The notes: generated by a model from the sequence alone, not told the origin. Positions 26,086-34,699 are shown, numbered from the stretch's first letter. The stretch: 64,000 nt of DNA from JAENWD01 sp963837165 (GCA_963837165.1 CAWIMD010000004.1:1178001-1242000), one strand, 5' to 3'. A program made the numbers and translations.

Positions 26086-26978
26086 CGCCTCCACCAGAGC
26101 GCGTGCCAGGCCAGGCCCGGCACGTCGGCGGCCCCCAGCGTGGGGCGCCTGCGAAACACATCGAACTCGCAGGCTTCGAGCCGGTCGAGAATCCGCACGC
26201 CGCCCAGCCAGCTCGCCCGCAGCTCGTAGCGCAGCCGGCCGCTGACGCCATCGGCGACCGGACGCCCGCGGGCGAAGAGCGTCCGCGTCCGGGCGGCGCA
26301 GGCCGCCAGCGCCCGCCGCCAGGCATCGGTCCACTCGCCGCGATCGAGCGCGTCCAGCTCCGCTCCGGCCGCCTCGTGCGCTTCGGCGGGCACGTACAAC
26401 CGGCCGCGGCGCCAGTCGATCGCCAGGTCCTGCCAGAAATTGGTCAGCTGCAGCGCCGTGCAGACCGCATCGGATGCCGCGTCCAGGGCGGGGTCCCGCC
26501 GCCCCGCGATTCGGAGCACCAGCCGCCCGACCGGGTTCGCCGAGCGGCGGCAGTAGTCGAGCAGGGCGGCCCACGAGGCGTAGCGCTTCACCGTGATATC
26601 CTGCCGGAACGCGCTGACGAGATCCTCGAAGAGCGGGATCGGCAGGTCGAGGGTGCGGATCGAGTGCGCCAGGGCCGTGAACACCGCTGGCGCCTGCGCC
26701 GCGCTGGCCGGGTCGAGGATCGTCGCGGGCACCCCGTCCACCTGCTCACCCGATGTCGACCGGCGCAACAGGCGCAGCCACTCGTCGAGCCGCTGATGCC
26801 TCACCTCTTCCGGCGCCTCACCCTCGTCCGCGATGTCATCGGCCAGCCGGGCATATCCGTACAGAGCGGCCACGTGCGGCCGCATCGGCGCCGGCAGCAG
26901 CCGTGACGCCACCGGGAAGTTCTCGTAGTGCGCGCGTGCCAGCTGCTCGCAGGCGGCGTACGCGTCCTCGAGCCTCAC
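26082..26978 (-). CDS. hpnC: Squalene synthase-like HpnC
   Basis: About 298 aa. It is an all-helical prenyl synthase with the first Asp-rich motif YARLADDIADEG near residues 45-56 and the second QLTNFWQDLAIDWRRGR near 185. In the HpnCDE route HpnC converts presqualene diphosphate to hydroxysqualene. GTG 26978 gives a 4-nt GTGA overlap with the upstream adenosyltransferase and has GGGAG at a good distance; GTG 26984 is also possible. Its 3' end overlaps hpnD by 4 nt. The three hpn genes sit in pathway-related order C-D-E and would supply squalene for hopanoids, though no squalene-hopene cyclase is in the window. Confidence 0.92.
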   Translation of the reverse strand: MRLEDAYAACEQLARAHYENFPVASRLLPAPMRPHVAALYGYARLADDIADEGEAPEEVRHQRLDEWLRLLRRSTSGEQVDGVPATILDPASAAQAPAVFTALAHSIRTLDLPIPLFEDLVSAFRQDITVKRYASWAALLDYCRRSANPVGRLVLRIAGRRDPALDAASDAVCTALQLTNFWQDLAIDWRRGRLYVPAEAHEAAGAELDALDRGEWTDAWRRALAACAARTRTLFARGRPVADGVSGRLRYELRASWLGGVRILDRLEACEFDVFRRRPTLGAADVPGLAWHALWWRR

Positions 26979-27517
26979 TCCCACTCCCGGTCGGGCACGC
27001 CGGCGCGGGCGTTGACCAGGCGGGCCAGGACGAACAACAAATCCGAGAGGCGGTTCACGTAGGCGAGCACCGTCGCGCCGGCGGCCGCGTCACCGAGGGT
27101 CACGATCTGCCGCTCGGCGCGCCGGCAGACCGTGCGCGCCAGATGGAGGATCGCTCCCGCGGGCGTTCCGCCCGGGACGATGAAGCGGCGGAGCGGCGGG
27201 AGCTCCGCGTCGGCCTCGTCAATCCAGCCCTCGAGTCGAGTGACGTCCTCCGCGGCGAGGTGCGCGCGCGTCACGCGCTCGGCGATCCGGGTGCGCGGGT
27301 CCGCCAGCGCCGCGCCGACGGCGAACAGGTCGCGCTGGATCCGGTCCAGCCGCTCGTCCACGTCGCCCGGCACGCCGGCGGCGCGCGCCTGCCCGAGCAC
27401 CGCGTTGAGCTCGTCCACGTGGCCGTACGCGTCCACGCGCGGATCGGACTTGCTGACGCGCGTGCCGTCGAAGAGCGCCGTCTGGCCGGCATCCCCGGTG
27501 CGCGTGTAGATCTTCAC
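26975..27517 (-). CDS. pduO: Cob(I)alamin adenosyltransferase, PduO type
   Basis: 180 aa. The N-terminus KIYTRTGDAGQTALFDG is the ATP-binding P-loop-like motif of PduO-type enzymes; DAYGHVDELNAVLG, FIVPGGTP and YVNRLSDLLFVLAR are family hallmarks. It adenosylates cob(I)alamin to coenzyme B12. GTG 27517 begins exactly at this motif. A TATAAT element ends 7 nt upstream, implying a leaderless message and a promoter for the following hpn operon. Confidence 0.93.
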   Translation of the reverse strand: MKIYTRTGDAGQTALFDGTRVSKSDPRVDAYGHVDELNAVLGQARAAGVPGDVDERLDRIQRDLFAVGAALADPRTRIAERVTRAHLAAEDVTRLEGWIDEADAELPPLRRFIVPGGTPAGAILHLARTVCRRAERQIVTLGDAAAGATVLAYVNRLSDLLFVLARLVNARAGVPDREWE

Positions 27518-27524
27518 CGCGTCG

Positions 27525-27530
27525 ATTATA
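27525..27530 (-). promoter_or_regulatory. Putative -10 element (TATAAT) for the pduO-hpnCDE-thiI operon
   Basis: Perfect TATAAT on the minus strand, 7 nt before the GTG of pduO. No ribosome-binding site fits in the gap, so initiation at the start codon itself is predicted. The 32-bp divergent spacer also serves mutY, for which TATACC (27528-27533) on the plus strand is a weaker candidate. No good -35 hexamer was seen. Confidence 0.55.
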
Positions 27531-27549
27531 CCGGGACCGATTGGGCCTG

Positions 27550-28287
27550 ATGCCTCGGGAGACACCCGCCGTGCGCCGACGTCCGGCCCGTCCTCCGGTG
27601 CTGCCGACGCCGAGGGAACGGCGCCGGTTCCGCAGCGCGCTGCTGGCGTGGTACCGGCGTCACGGCCGTGCCCTGCCGTGGCGGGACACGGCCGACCCGT
27701 ACCACATCCTGGTGTCCGAGGTGATGCTGCAGCAGACGCAGGTCGATCGCGTGCTGCCGAAGTACCACGAGTGGCTGGCGCGATTCCCCACGCTCGACGC
27801 GCTGGCCGCGGCCGACGAGGCGGAGGTGTCGGGCCTCTGGCGTCCCCTCGGCTACAACATCCGTCCTCGGCGCCTGCAGGCGATCGCACGCGAAGCCGTG
27901 GCCCGGTTCGGCGGGCTGCTGCCCCGCGACGAGGCGACGCTGCTCGGCTTCAAGGGCCTGGGACGCTACACGGTGGGCGCGATCAGAAGCTTCGCTTTTC
28001 GCGAGCGCGCCGCGATCCTCGATACCAACGTCGCCCGCGTGCTGCACCGGGTGTTCGTCGGACGTGGGGATCCCAAGCGCCACGCGGCCGTGCAGCACCT
28101 CTGGACGTTGTCCGAGACGCTGGTGCCGAGAAAGCACGTGTTCGACTTCAACCAGGCCCTGATGGACTTGGGCGCCACGGCGTGCACGGCCCGGAAACCT
28201 CGCTGCCCGACGTGCCCCATGCGGCGGTTCTGCGCGACGCTGAACGGGCCCCATCCGCCGGTCAGCCCACGCGCGAGCGGGTCATGA
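27550..28287 (+). CDS. mutY: A/G-specific adenine DNA glycosylase MutY, short form
   Basis: 245 aa. MutY motifs: LPWRDTADPYHILVSEVMLQQTQV with the catalytic Glu (SEVMLQQTQ), HhH FKGLGRYTVGAI, catalytic Asp ILDTNVARV and the Fe-S loop C-x6-C-x2-C-x5-C at the C-terminus (CTARKPRC, PTC, PMRRFC). It removes A mispaired with 8-oxoG. Full-length MutY (about 350 aa) has a C-terminal MutT-like domain that recognises 8-oxoG; it is absent here, and the next gene is a free-standing MutT. ATG 27550 is chosen; TTG 27541 would be leaderless from TATACC. The mutT start overlaps by 4 nt (ATGA). Confidence 0.9.
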   Translation: MPRETPAVRRRPARPPVLPTPRERRRFRSALLAWYRRHGRALPWRDTADPYHILVSEVMLQQTQVDRVLPKYHEWLARFPTLDALAAADEAEVSGLWRPLGYNIRPRRLQAIAREAVARFGGLLPRDEATLLGFKGLGRYTVGAIRSFAFRERAAILDTNVARVLHRVFVGRGDPKRHAAVQHLWTLSETLVPRKHVFDFNQALMDLGATACTARKPRCPTCPMRRFCATLNGPHPPVSPRASGS

Positions 28288-28685
28288 GCGAGCGCCAGTC
28301 TGGACCGGTTGTCGTGGCGGCAGCCGTCGTCGAGCGCGACGGCCAGTTCCTGCTCACGCGCCGCCTGGCCGGGACGCACCTGGCGGGCGCCTGGGAGTTC
28401 CCGGGCGGCAAGTGTGAGCCCGGGGAATCGCCGGAAGCGTGCCTGCGGCGCGAGATCCGGGAAGAGCTGGGCGTGGACATCCGGGTTGGCACGCGCCTGC
28501 TGGTGACCCGGCACGATTATCCCGGGCGCAGCGTGGAGCTGCACTTCTACCGCGGCACGATTGCGGGATCGCCGGCTCCGTTGCTCGGGCAGGAGATGCA
28601 GTGGGTGTTGCGGGCCGACCTCGAGTCGCTGGAGTTCCCCGAGGCCGATGCGGAACTGATCCACCGGCTGGCCGCCGGCGATTGA
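28284..28685 (+). CDS. mutT: MutT-like 8-oxo-dGTP diphosphatase (NUDIX)
   Basis: 133 aa. NUDIX box GGKCEPGESPEACLRREIREELGV follows the consensus (GGKCEPGESPEA...REIREELG), preceded by AWEFPGGK. The N-terminus VVVAAAVVERDGQFLLTRR resembles 8-oxo-dGTP diphosphatases that sanitise the nucleotide pool. The ATGA overlap with mutY supports a coupled anti-8-oxoguanine unit. The final codons GAT TGA are the first bases of a tandem repeat unit that is copied downstream. Confidence 0.9.
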   Translation: MSERQSGPVVVAAAVVERDGQFLLTRRLAGTHLAGAWEFPGGKCEPGESPEACLRREIREELGVDIRVGTRLLVTRHDYPGRSVELHFYRGTIAGSPAPLLGQEMQWVLRADLESLEFPEADAELIHRLAAGD

Positions 28686-28977
28686 CCCCAGATGTAGCGC
28701 ACGCCTTCAGGCCTGCAGAATTGACCCCAGATGTAGCGCAGGCCTTCAGGCCTGCAAGATTGACCCAGATGTAGCGCAGGCCTTCAGGCCTGCAAGATTG
28801 ACCCCAGATGTAGCGCAGGCCTTCAGGCCTGCAAGATTGACCCAGATGTAGCGCAGGCCTTCAGGCCTGCAAGATGCGGAACGGGCAGACCTGAAGGTCT
28901 GCGCTACAGGTGGACGGGCAGACCTGAAGGTCTTGCGCTACAAGTGGACGGGCAGACCTGAGGTCTGCGCGGCAGGT
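28680..28977 (+). repeat. Cluster of eight REP-like palindromes, five direct and three inverted
   Basis: This is the whole space between the convergent mutT and ygfZ genes. Five tandem units of about 38-39 nt, each starting ATTGACC(CC)AGATG and carrying GTAGCGCAGGCCTTCAGGCCTGC (a 3' AAG tail follows), occupy 28680-28873. Three more copies (28883-28976) run in the opposite orientation, use the variant stem GCAGACCTGAAGGTCTGC and have GTGGACGG spacers. The first unit begins inside the mutT stop codon. No gene is seen here. Confidence 0.92.
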
Positions 28978-28981
28978 GGAC

Positions 28982-29974
28982 CTACGTGCGGAACGGCAGC
29001 GTCGTCACCTCGGCACGTGTTCCACCCTCCAGCGTCACCAGCGTTCCGGGCTCGGTGGCCTCGCGATGGAGCATGGCGAGCGCGATCGGGCAGTCGCGCG
29101 CGGGCGATCTGACCGCGCTCGTCACGCGCCCCATGGGGCGCCCGTCGAGGCTGACCTCCTGCCCAGGGACGGGTGTCGGCGCGTCGGCTGGCAGCTGCAG
29201 CCCGACGAGCCGTCGCGCCACGCGCCCGTGGGCACGGTCGCGAATCCGGACGATGATCTCCTGGCCGACGTAGCAGCCCTTCGTCTGGCTCAAGAGGCGA
29301 TCCAGGCCCGCCTCGAGCGGGATGGTCTCCTCGCTCGCATCGACGAGAAACCGCGGGATGCCGGCCTCCACCCTGAGGACCTCGGCCGTGTCATCGTCCA
29401 GCGGTCGCGCGCCGCCGTGCGCGAGCGCCTCCTCGATGCCGGCGGCGCGCGCTGCCGGCGCATGGACCCGCAGGCCCGTCACGCCCAGCGACGTATCGAC
29501 CGCCACGATCAGGGCTCCGTCGCCGCTCGCAGCGGTCTGCTGGCCCTCCAGGCCGCGCAGGCGGCCGGCCGGAATGGCGTCGCCCAGGGCGGCCTCGACC
29601 GCGTCGGCCGCCGCAGGCCCGTAGACCCCGATCGACGTGGCTTCGGTATCGACGGCCACGCGGGCGTCCTCGGCGAAGATCAGCAGATCCAGCTTCTGCG
29701 CCAGCGTGCCGGCAATCGCCGCCGGGACGTCGAGCCACGCAAAGGAGCCCGTCTCGACGACTGTCGTGTCGGTGACCATCCGACCCTGTGGCGTGAGCCA
29801 GACGGCGTCGCATGCGCCGCCTCCGGCGACGACGTTCACGTCGTTGGTCAGGAGGCCCTGGAGCCATGCCAGGCGATCGCCGCCCGTGACCCGCAGCAGC
29901 GCCCGTTCGTGGCGCCTCCTGAATGCCGCCGCGTCGTGCGCCGCCGTGTATGCCGTGCCGCCCGCTACGGCCAT
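28982..29974 (-). CDS. ygfZ: YgfZ/GcvT-like folate-binding Fe-S assembly protein
   Basis: 330 aa. The signature KGCYVGQE with its conserved cysteine is present (SQTKGCYVGQEIIVR), together with WLQGLLTNDV near the N-terminus and a C-terminal barrel (GRPMGRVTSAVRSP). YgfZ proteins bind tetrahydrofolate and help build or repair certain Fe-S enzymes. ATG 29974 is chosen; an in-frame start at 30034 would run through the promoter of the divergent hydrolase. Convergent mutT is separated by the REP cluster. Confidence 0.88.
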   Translation of the reverse strand: MAVAGGTAYTAAHDAAAFRRRHERALLRVTGGDRLAWLQGLLTNDVNVVAGGGACDAVWLTPQGRMVTDTTVVETGSFAWLDVPAAIAGTLAQKLDLLIFAEDARVAVDTEATSIGVYGPAAADAVEAALGDAIPAGRLRGLEGQQTAASGDGALIVAVDTSLGVTGLRVHAPAARAAGIEEALAHGGARPLDDDTAEVLRVEAGIPRFLVDASEETIPLEAGLDRLLSQTKGCYVGQEIIVRIRDRAHGRVARRLVGLQLPADAPTPVPGQEVSLDGRPMGRVTSAVRSPARDCPIALAMLHREATEPGTLVTLEGGTRAEVTTLPFRT

Positions 29975-30000
29975 GTGTCGTCCGCCCGTTCTGCTGATGA

Positions 30001-30006
30001 TATTCT
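30001..30006 (+). promoter_or_regulatory. Putative -10 element (TATTCT) for the secreted hydrolase
   Basis: TATTCT followed by 7 nt and then the ATG at 30014, with no Shine-Dalgarno sequence in between. The spacing equals that seen for pduO and def, suggesting leaderless transcription. Confidence 0.45.
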
Positions 30007-30013
30007 GGCCAAT

Positions 30014-31699
30014 ATGGCTGTGTTCCTCCGTCATTGTACGGGTCTCGCCCTTTCCGTCTCAATCGCGCTCGGCCTGGCGGCGCCTGCCGGCGCCCAGGAG
30101 ACGGACGGTGAGGCGACGTTCCGGGTGTTCCTGCACGGCACCGCGGTCGGCACCGAGCAGGTGATCGTGCGGCACACGGCGGAGGGCTGGACGCTGAACG
30201 GAAACGGCCGGCTCGGGCCGCCGCTGGACCTCACCACGCGCAAGCTGGAGATCAGATACGACCACGAGTGGCACCCGCAGGAGCTGGTGCTCGACGCGTC
30301 CACGAAGGGCGCCACGATCAACCTCCACACGACGTTTTCCGGCACGCAGGCCCAGAGCGAGGTGAACCAGAGCGGCGTCGTGACCCGGAAGGCCGATACG
30401 GTCGCTCCAGACTCCATCGTGCTGCCCAACCTGTTCTTCGGGAGCTACGAGGCGCTGGCGCTGCGTCTGGCCTCGATCCCCGACGGCAGCACGTTCCGCG
30501 TGTATGTCGCGCCCCAGGCCGAGATCACGGTCAAGCAGAACGCGCGGTCCTCGCAGAAGATCGAGACTGCAAAGCGGATCGTGGACGTGCGCACGTACGC
30601 CCTGACGTTCAACAACCCCGGGACGCCGCTCGACGCGACCGTCTGGACCGACGAGGCCGGGCGGCTCGTGCGCTTCGAGGTGGCGGCGCAGGCGCTGCTC
30701 GTGGTCCGCGACGATTTCTCGTCCGTGGCGACGCGGGCGCAGCTCCTGAGCCGGGCCGGCGACCAGGGCGTCAGCATTCCCGCCAACGGCTTCTCGCTCG
30801 CCGGCACGCTGAGCCAGCCGTCGGGGCAGCCCGCGGCGGACCGCAAGGGCCGCTATCCGGCCATCGTCCTGGTCAGTGGCTCCGGTCCGGCGGACCGCGA
30901 CGAGACGGTGGCCGGCATCCCGATTTTCGCGCAGCTGGCCGGCACGCTGGCCGACGGCGGCTACTACGTGCTGCGGTACGACAAGCGCGGCGTCGGCCAG
31001 AGCGGGGGGCGTCCCGAGTCGGCCACGCTCGAGGACTACGCGACCGACGTCCTGGCGGCGGTCAGGTTCCTGCGTGAACGAAAAGACATCGACGGGAAGC
31101 GCATCGTCCTCGTCGGGCACAGCGAAGGGGCCTGGACCTCGCTCATCGCGGCCAGCCGCGACGACGACATCGCGGCCGTGGCGCTGATAGCCGGGGCGTC
31201 GGGAACCGGAGGAGCTCTGGTGCTCGAACAGCAGCAGTACCTCCTGGATCGCAGCAACCTGAAGCCGGGCGATCGCCAGGCCAAGATCGAGCTCCAGAAG
31301 CAGATCCAGGCCGCCGTGCTCGGCCAGGGGAACTGGAGCGGCGTGCCGCTGCCGCTCCGCACGCAGGCCGAGACGCCGTGGTTCAAGAGCTTCCTGGCGT
31401 TCTCCCCGGCGACCGTCATGCCGAAGGTGAAGCAGCCGCTGCTGATCGTGCAGGGTGATCTCGACAAGCAGGTGCCGCCGCGGCACGCCGACGCCCTGGG
31501 CACGCTGGCCAGGGCCAGGAAGAAAGCGCCCGACGACTATGCGAAGGTGGTGCACCTGGGCGGCGTGAACCACCTGCTGGTGCCGGCGAAGACGGGCGAC
31601 ATCGAGGAGTACGCGAATCTGACGACGAACGTCGTGGATCCTCGCGTCGGCAAGTCGATTCTCGACTGGCTGGGACAGGCGCTGGCGCGGAAGAAGTAG
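30014..31699 (+). CDS. Secreted alpha/beta hydrolase with N-terminal beta-rich domain
   Basis: 561 aa. A signal peptide (FLRHCTGLALSVSIALGLAAPAGAQ region, cleavage after AGA-Q) opens the protein. Residues about 25-270 form a beta-rich region with no catalytic motif. Residues about 275-560 are an S9/dienelactone-like hydrolase: VLVSGSGPADRDE, YDKRGVGQSGG, nucleophile elbow LVGHSEGAW, acid VQGDLDKQVP and histidine LGGVNHLLV. It probably acts in the periplasm on esters or peptides. The stop at 31697-31699 is followed after 4 nt by a long inverted-repeat element shared with the convergent ABC permease. Confidence 0.87.
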   Translation: MAVFLRHCTGLALSVSIALGLAAPAGAQETDGEATFRVFLHGTAVGTEQVIVRHTAEGWTLNGNGRLGPPLDLTTRKLEIRYDHEWHPQELVLDASTKGATINLHTTFSGTQAQSEVNQSGVVTRKADTVAPDSIVLPNLFFGSYEALALRLASIPDGSTFRVYVAPQAEITVKQNARSSQKIETAKRIVDVRTYALTFNNPGTPLDATVWTDEAGRLVRFEVAAQALLVVRDDFSSVATRAQLLSRAGDQGVSIPANGFSLAGTLSQPSGQPAADRKGRYPAIVLVSGSGPADRDETVAGIPIFAQLAGTLADGGYYVLRYDKRGVGQSGGRPESATLEDYATDVLAAVRFLRERKDIDGKRIVLVGHSEGAWTSLIAASRDDDIAAVALIAGASGTGGALVLEQQQYLLDRSNLKPGDRQAKIELQKQIQAAVLGQGNWSGVPLPLRTQAETPWFKSFLAFSPATVMPKVKQPLLIVQGDLDKQVPPRHADALGTLARARKKAPDDYAKVVHLGGVNHLLVPAKTGDIEEYANLTTNVVDPRVGKSILDWLGQALARKK

Positions 31700-31703
31700 G
31701 GCA

Positions 31704-32050
31704 CGCGGGTTCCGGGGTTCCACGGGTTCCAGGGGAACTACTCGTCGGTTCATCGGGTTGACAGGTTCCAGGGTGCTGGGTTCCTCGCGTTCTCGTTCGG
31801 CAGGTTCGGTTCGGCAGGTTCGGTTCGGCAGGTTCGGTTCGACAGGTTCGGGTCGGCAGGTTCGGGTCGGCAGGTTCGGGTCGGCAGGTTCGGGTCGACT
31901 CCCGCCGCGACGTCCGAACCGAGGACTCAGGCGCGGGAACCGAACCGGCGAAACAAGAACCTGGCGAACCAGGAACCACAGGAACCCGCCAACCCGATGA
32001 ACCGACGGGTCCGTCGTTCTCCTGAACCCGTGGAACCCCTGGAACCCGCG
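31704..32050. repeat. 347-bp imperfect inverted repeat filling a convergent intergenic region, with an internal 14-mer array
   Basis: Outer arms CGCGGGTTCC (31704-31713) and GGAACCCGCG (32041-32050) begin a pairing of about 26 of 27 bases. A second block of 18 perfect bases pairs 31743-31760 with 31990-32007 (CGTCGGTTCATCGGGTTG). The left arm continues into seven tandem 14-mers (31796-31893; TTCGGCAGGTTCGG then GTCGGCAGGTTCGG). It ends exactly where the permease stop codon begins. No coding sequence is supported here. Confidence 0.88.
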
Positions 32051-33391
32051 CTATTCGTAGCGCAGCGCTTCGATGGGATCGAGCCGCGAGGCCCGGATGG
32101 CGGGCAGCAGGCCCGCGACGAGCCCCACGAGCATCAGGATGCCGCTGCAGATCAGCAGGAGCTGGCCCGACAGCATGAGGTGAATGTCGAGGGCGTGCGT
32201 CGAGTCGTCCAGCAGCTCCGAGAGGAACGGCCGCGGGCTGAACATCCAGACGAGCACGAGCGAGAGCAGGACGCCCACCGCGCCGCCGGCCAGGCTGGTG
32301 GCGATGCCTTCGAAGAGGAACTGCAGCAGGATGTGGCGGCGCTTCGCCCCGAGCGCCTTGCGGATCCCGATCTCGCGGGTCCGCTCCTGCACCGACACGA
32401 ACATGATGTTCATGACGCCCACGCCGCCAATCCCGAGCGTGAGCACGCCGATGAACCCGAGCACCAGCTTCAGACCCATCACCATCCCGCGGGTCACTTC
32501 CTCCGACTTCGCCGAGCCCCAGTTCCGCAGCGCGCGCTCGTCGTGCGGGTTGAAGTTGGCCAGCTTGCCGAGCAGCTCCGAGACCTGCCGCTCGGCCTTG
32601 TCGCCCTGCGACGCGTCCACGGCCTGCCAGACGACCACGTCCGTGTACGGCTGGTACCAGATCTGGCTCGCGACCGTGTAGGGCACGAAGATACTCTGCA
32701 CGTCGGGGCGGAAGTAGTTCGAGAGCTGCGCCTTCTCCTTCATCACGCCAATCACCTCGAAGGAGAGGCCGCGGATGCGGATCGACTGGCCGACGGCGTT
32801 GCTCTCGCCGAACAGCTTCCGGTTCACCTCGGCGCCGATGAAGGCCACACGCCGGTGGAGGCGCACGTCCTCGTCGTCGAGGAAGCGGCCGCCGGGGAGC
32901 GGAATCTCCGTGCGCATACGGCCGTACGACGGGGCGACGGCCCGCACGAGATACGACGCCTGCTTCGTCCCGTAGGTGACCGACTGCTCTTCCACGAGCT
33001 CCGGGCTGACGGCCTTGACGAGCGGCAGCTCGGCGATCTGGAGCGCATCGGCCACGGTCACCCTGACCGGCCGGCCGGCGCGCTCGCCGCCGGCCTGCAT
33101 GCTGGTCTGGCCGGGCCACGAGATCACCACGCCGCTGCCGAACGCGTTGGCGAACCCGGCCGCCAGGGCATCGCGGAAGCCGTTCCCGTACGCCAGCAGC
33201 ATGACCACCGAGACGATGCCCCACGAGATGCCGAGCGTGGCCAGCCCCGCGCGGAAGCGGTTGCGCACCATCCCGTGCAGCGCCTCGCGCCACACCTCGA
33301 CCAGGACGCGGGAGCCGTGCAGCCCGCGCGCCGGCGCACGAGCAATGGCGGGCCCGGGGAGGACGGCGTCGGTCGGCATCGCGCGATCCAT
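32051..33391 (-). CDS. MacB-like ABC transporter permease (without ATPase domain)
   Basis: 446 aa. An N-terminal helix (RFRAGLATLGISWGIVSVVMLLAYG; quoted key part GISWGIVSVVML), a large periplasmic MacB-PCD domain (about 60-290) and three C-terminal FtsX-type helices with the conserved coupling motif ERTREIGIRKALGAKRR and C-terminal ASRLDPIEALRYE. It is one of two permeases that would pair with an adaptor encoded upstream to form a MacAB/LolCDE-like system exporting lipids, peptides or drugs. No ABC ATPase gene lies beside it. ATG 33391 is 3 nt from the preceding stop. Confidence 0.88.
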   Translation of the reverse strand: MDRAMPTDAVLPGPAIARAPARGLHGSRVLVEVWREALHGMVRNRFRAGLATLGISWGIVSVVMLLAYGNGFRDALAAGFANAFGSGVVISWPGQTSMQAGGERAGRPVRVTVADALQIAELPLVKAVSPELVEEQSVTYGTKQASYLVRAVAPSYGRMRTEIPLPGGRFLDDEDVRLHRRVAFIGAEVNRKLFGESNAVGQSIRIRGLSFEVIGVMKEKAQLSNYFRPDVQSIFVPYTVASQIWYQPYTDVVVWQAVDASQGDKAERQVSELLGKLANFNPHDERALRNWGSAKSEEVTRGMVMGLKLVLGFIGVLTLGIGGVGVMNIMFVSVQERTREIGIRKALGAKRRHILLQFLFEGIATSLAGGAVGVLLSLVLVWMFSPRPFLSELLDDSTHALDIHLMLSGQLLLICSGILMLVGLVAGLLPAIRASRLDPIEALRYE

Positions 33392-33393
33392 CA

Positions 33394-34692
33394 CTACATC
33401 TCGTACCGGAGGGCTTCGACCGGCGGCAGCTCCGCCGCGCGGCGGGCCGGGTAGAGCGCGGTCAGCACGCCGATGGCCACCAGCGAGCACACGGTGAGCG
33501 CCGCAGCCTGCGTGGAGAGGATCATCCCCTCGAAGCGCGTGGGCATCGGCAGCGTGTTGATGCCCGCGCAGAGCGCCAGCGCGATTCCAAGGCCAATGGA
33601 CCCGCTGATGATCGTGATGAAGAACCCCTCGAGGAAGAACTGGCGCAGGACGGCGCTCGTGGTGGCCCCGAGCGCCTTCCGGACACCAATCTCGCGCGTC
33701 CGCTCCTTCACGGCAATGAGCATGATGTTCATCACACCAAGGCCGCCCAGCGCGAGCGTGATGAACCCGACCACCGTGAAGAAGTTCTTCATCGTGTCCA
33801 CCATGCGGCCGAACATCAGCGAGTTCACCGACGTGTCCCACACCCAGATCGCCTCGCGATCGTCGGGGTCGAATCCCTTGTGCCTGGCCAGCGTCGCACG
33901 CATGTCCTTCTGGAGCGCCCAGTCGATGTCGCGGATGAGCCCGGTCCGCTCGTTGAGCTGGCGCGGCAGGTCGTCCACCACCCACTGGTACGGCGTAACG
34001 ATGATGTTCGAGACCGCGTCTGGCTGCGCCGCGTTCGGGATCGGGAAGTCCTTCGCCATCGACGAGAACGGCACGAACACCTTGTCGTTGTCCGGTCCGC
34101 TGTAGTTGCTGTCCTGGTCCTTGTGCCGGATCTTGCCCACGATCGTGTAGCCGATGCCGTTGATGGTGATGGGCTGCCCGATGCCCTGACGCCCGGCGAA
34201 CAGCTGCCTGTAGATGTCGTCGCCGAGGATGGCGACACGCCGCACCTGACGCTCGTCGGCCCAGTTGAGCTGCCGTCCGTCCTCGAGGTCCAGCGTGCGG
34301 ATGTCCTGGTAGCTCGGTTCCACGCCGTGGACGCTGGGGGCGCCGGCGTTGTACGCGCTCTTCACCGACATCCCGCCGCGCTGGATCTCGGGCGTCGCCA
34401 CCCGCACCAGCCGCGAATCCTGCCGGAGCACGCGCGCATCCTCGGCGGTCAGCGTGATGCGCCGGCCCGCGCGCTCGCCGCCCGCCTGCAGGCTGGTCCG
34501 GCCGCCCCAGACGATCGCGATGTTCTTGCCGAGCTCCGTCAGGACGTGCTCGTTGCCCTGCCGGAAGCCCTCGCCCGTCGCCGACAGGATGACGACCGAG
34601 ATCACGCCCCACAGGATCCCGAACATCGTCAGGAAGCTGCGGAGCTTGTGCGCCCAGAGATTCTGGAAGGTCTCGACCAGGGCTTCGCGCAT
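33394..34692 (-). CDS. MacB-like ABC transporter permease (without ATPase domain)
   Basis: 432 aa, paralogous to its downstream neighbour: N-terminal helix SFLTMFGILWGVISVVIL, periplasmic MacB-PCD domain, then FtsX helices with KERTREIGVRKALGATTSAV and the ending PPVEALRYEM. ATG 34692 starts with MREALVETFQNLWAHKLRS, the usual amphipathic start of these permeases; an ATG/ATC farther upstream falls in heptamer repeat. Adaptor, permease and permease lie in one transcription unit. The cognate ATPase must be encoded elsewhere. Confidence 0.88.
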   Translation of the reverse strand: MREALVETFQNLWAHKLRSFLTMFGILWGVISVVILSATGEGFRQGNEHVLTELGKNIAIVWGGRTSLQAGGERAGRRITLTAEDARVLRQDSRLVRVATPEIQRGGMSVKSAYNAGAPSVHGVEPSYQDIRTLDLEDGRQLNWADERQVRRVAILGDDIYRQLFAGRQGIGQPITINGIGYTIVGKIRHKDQDSNYSGPDNDKVFVPFSSMAKDFPIPNAAQPDAVSNIIVTPYQWVVDDLPRQLNERTGLIRDIDWALQKDMRATLARHKGFDPDDREAIWVWDTSVNSLMFGRMVDTMKNFFTVVGFITLALGGLGVMNIMLIAVKERTREIGVRKALGATTSAVLRQFFLEGFFITIISGSIGLGIALALCAGINTLPMPTRFEGMILSTQAAALTVCSLVAIGVLTALYPARRAAELPPVEALRYEM

Positions 34693-34699
34693 CGCAGGC

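Noticed and set aside
28686..28977. Possible CRISPR array (regular repeats of about 38 nt)
   Set aside because: Units are contiguous or nearly identical with no unique spacers of 30-40 nt, the core is an inverted repeat, and no cas gene is present.
31758..32000. 80-aa open frame in the convergent gap (Gly/Ser/Val/Arg repeats)
   Set aside because: It is the translation of the 14-mer array in the inverted-repeat element; there is no family match or start context.
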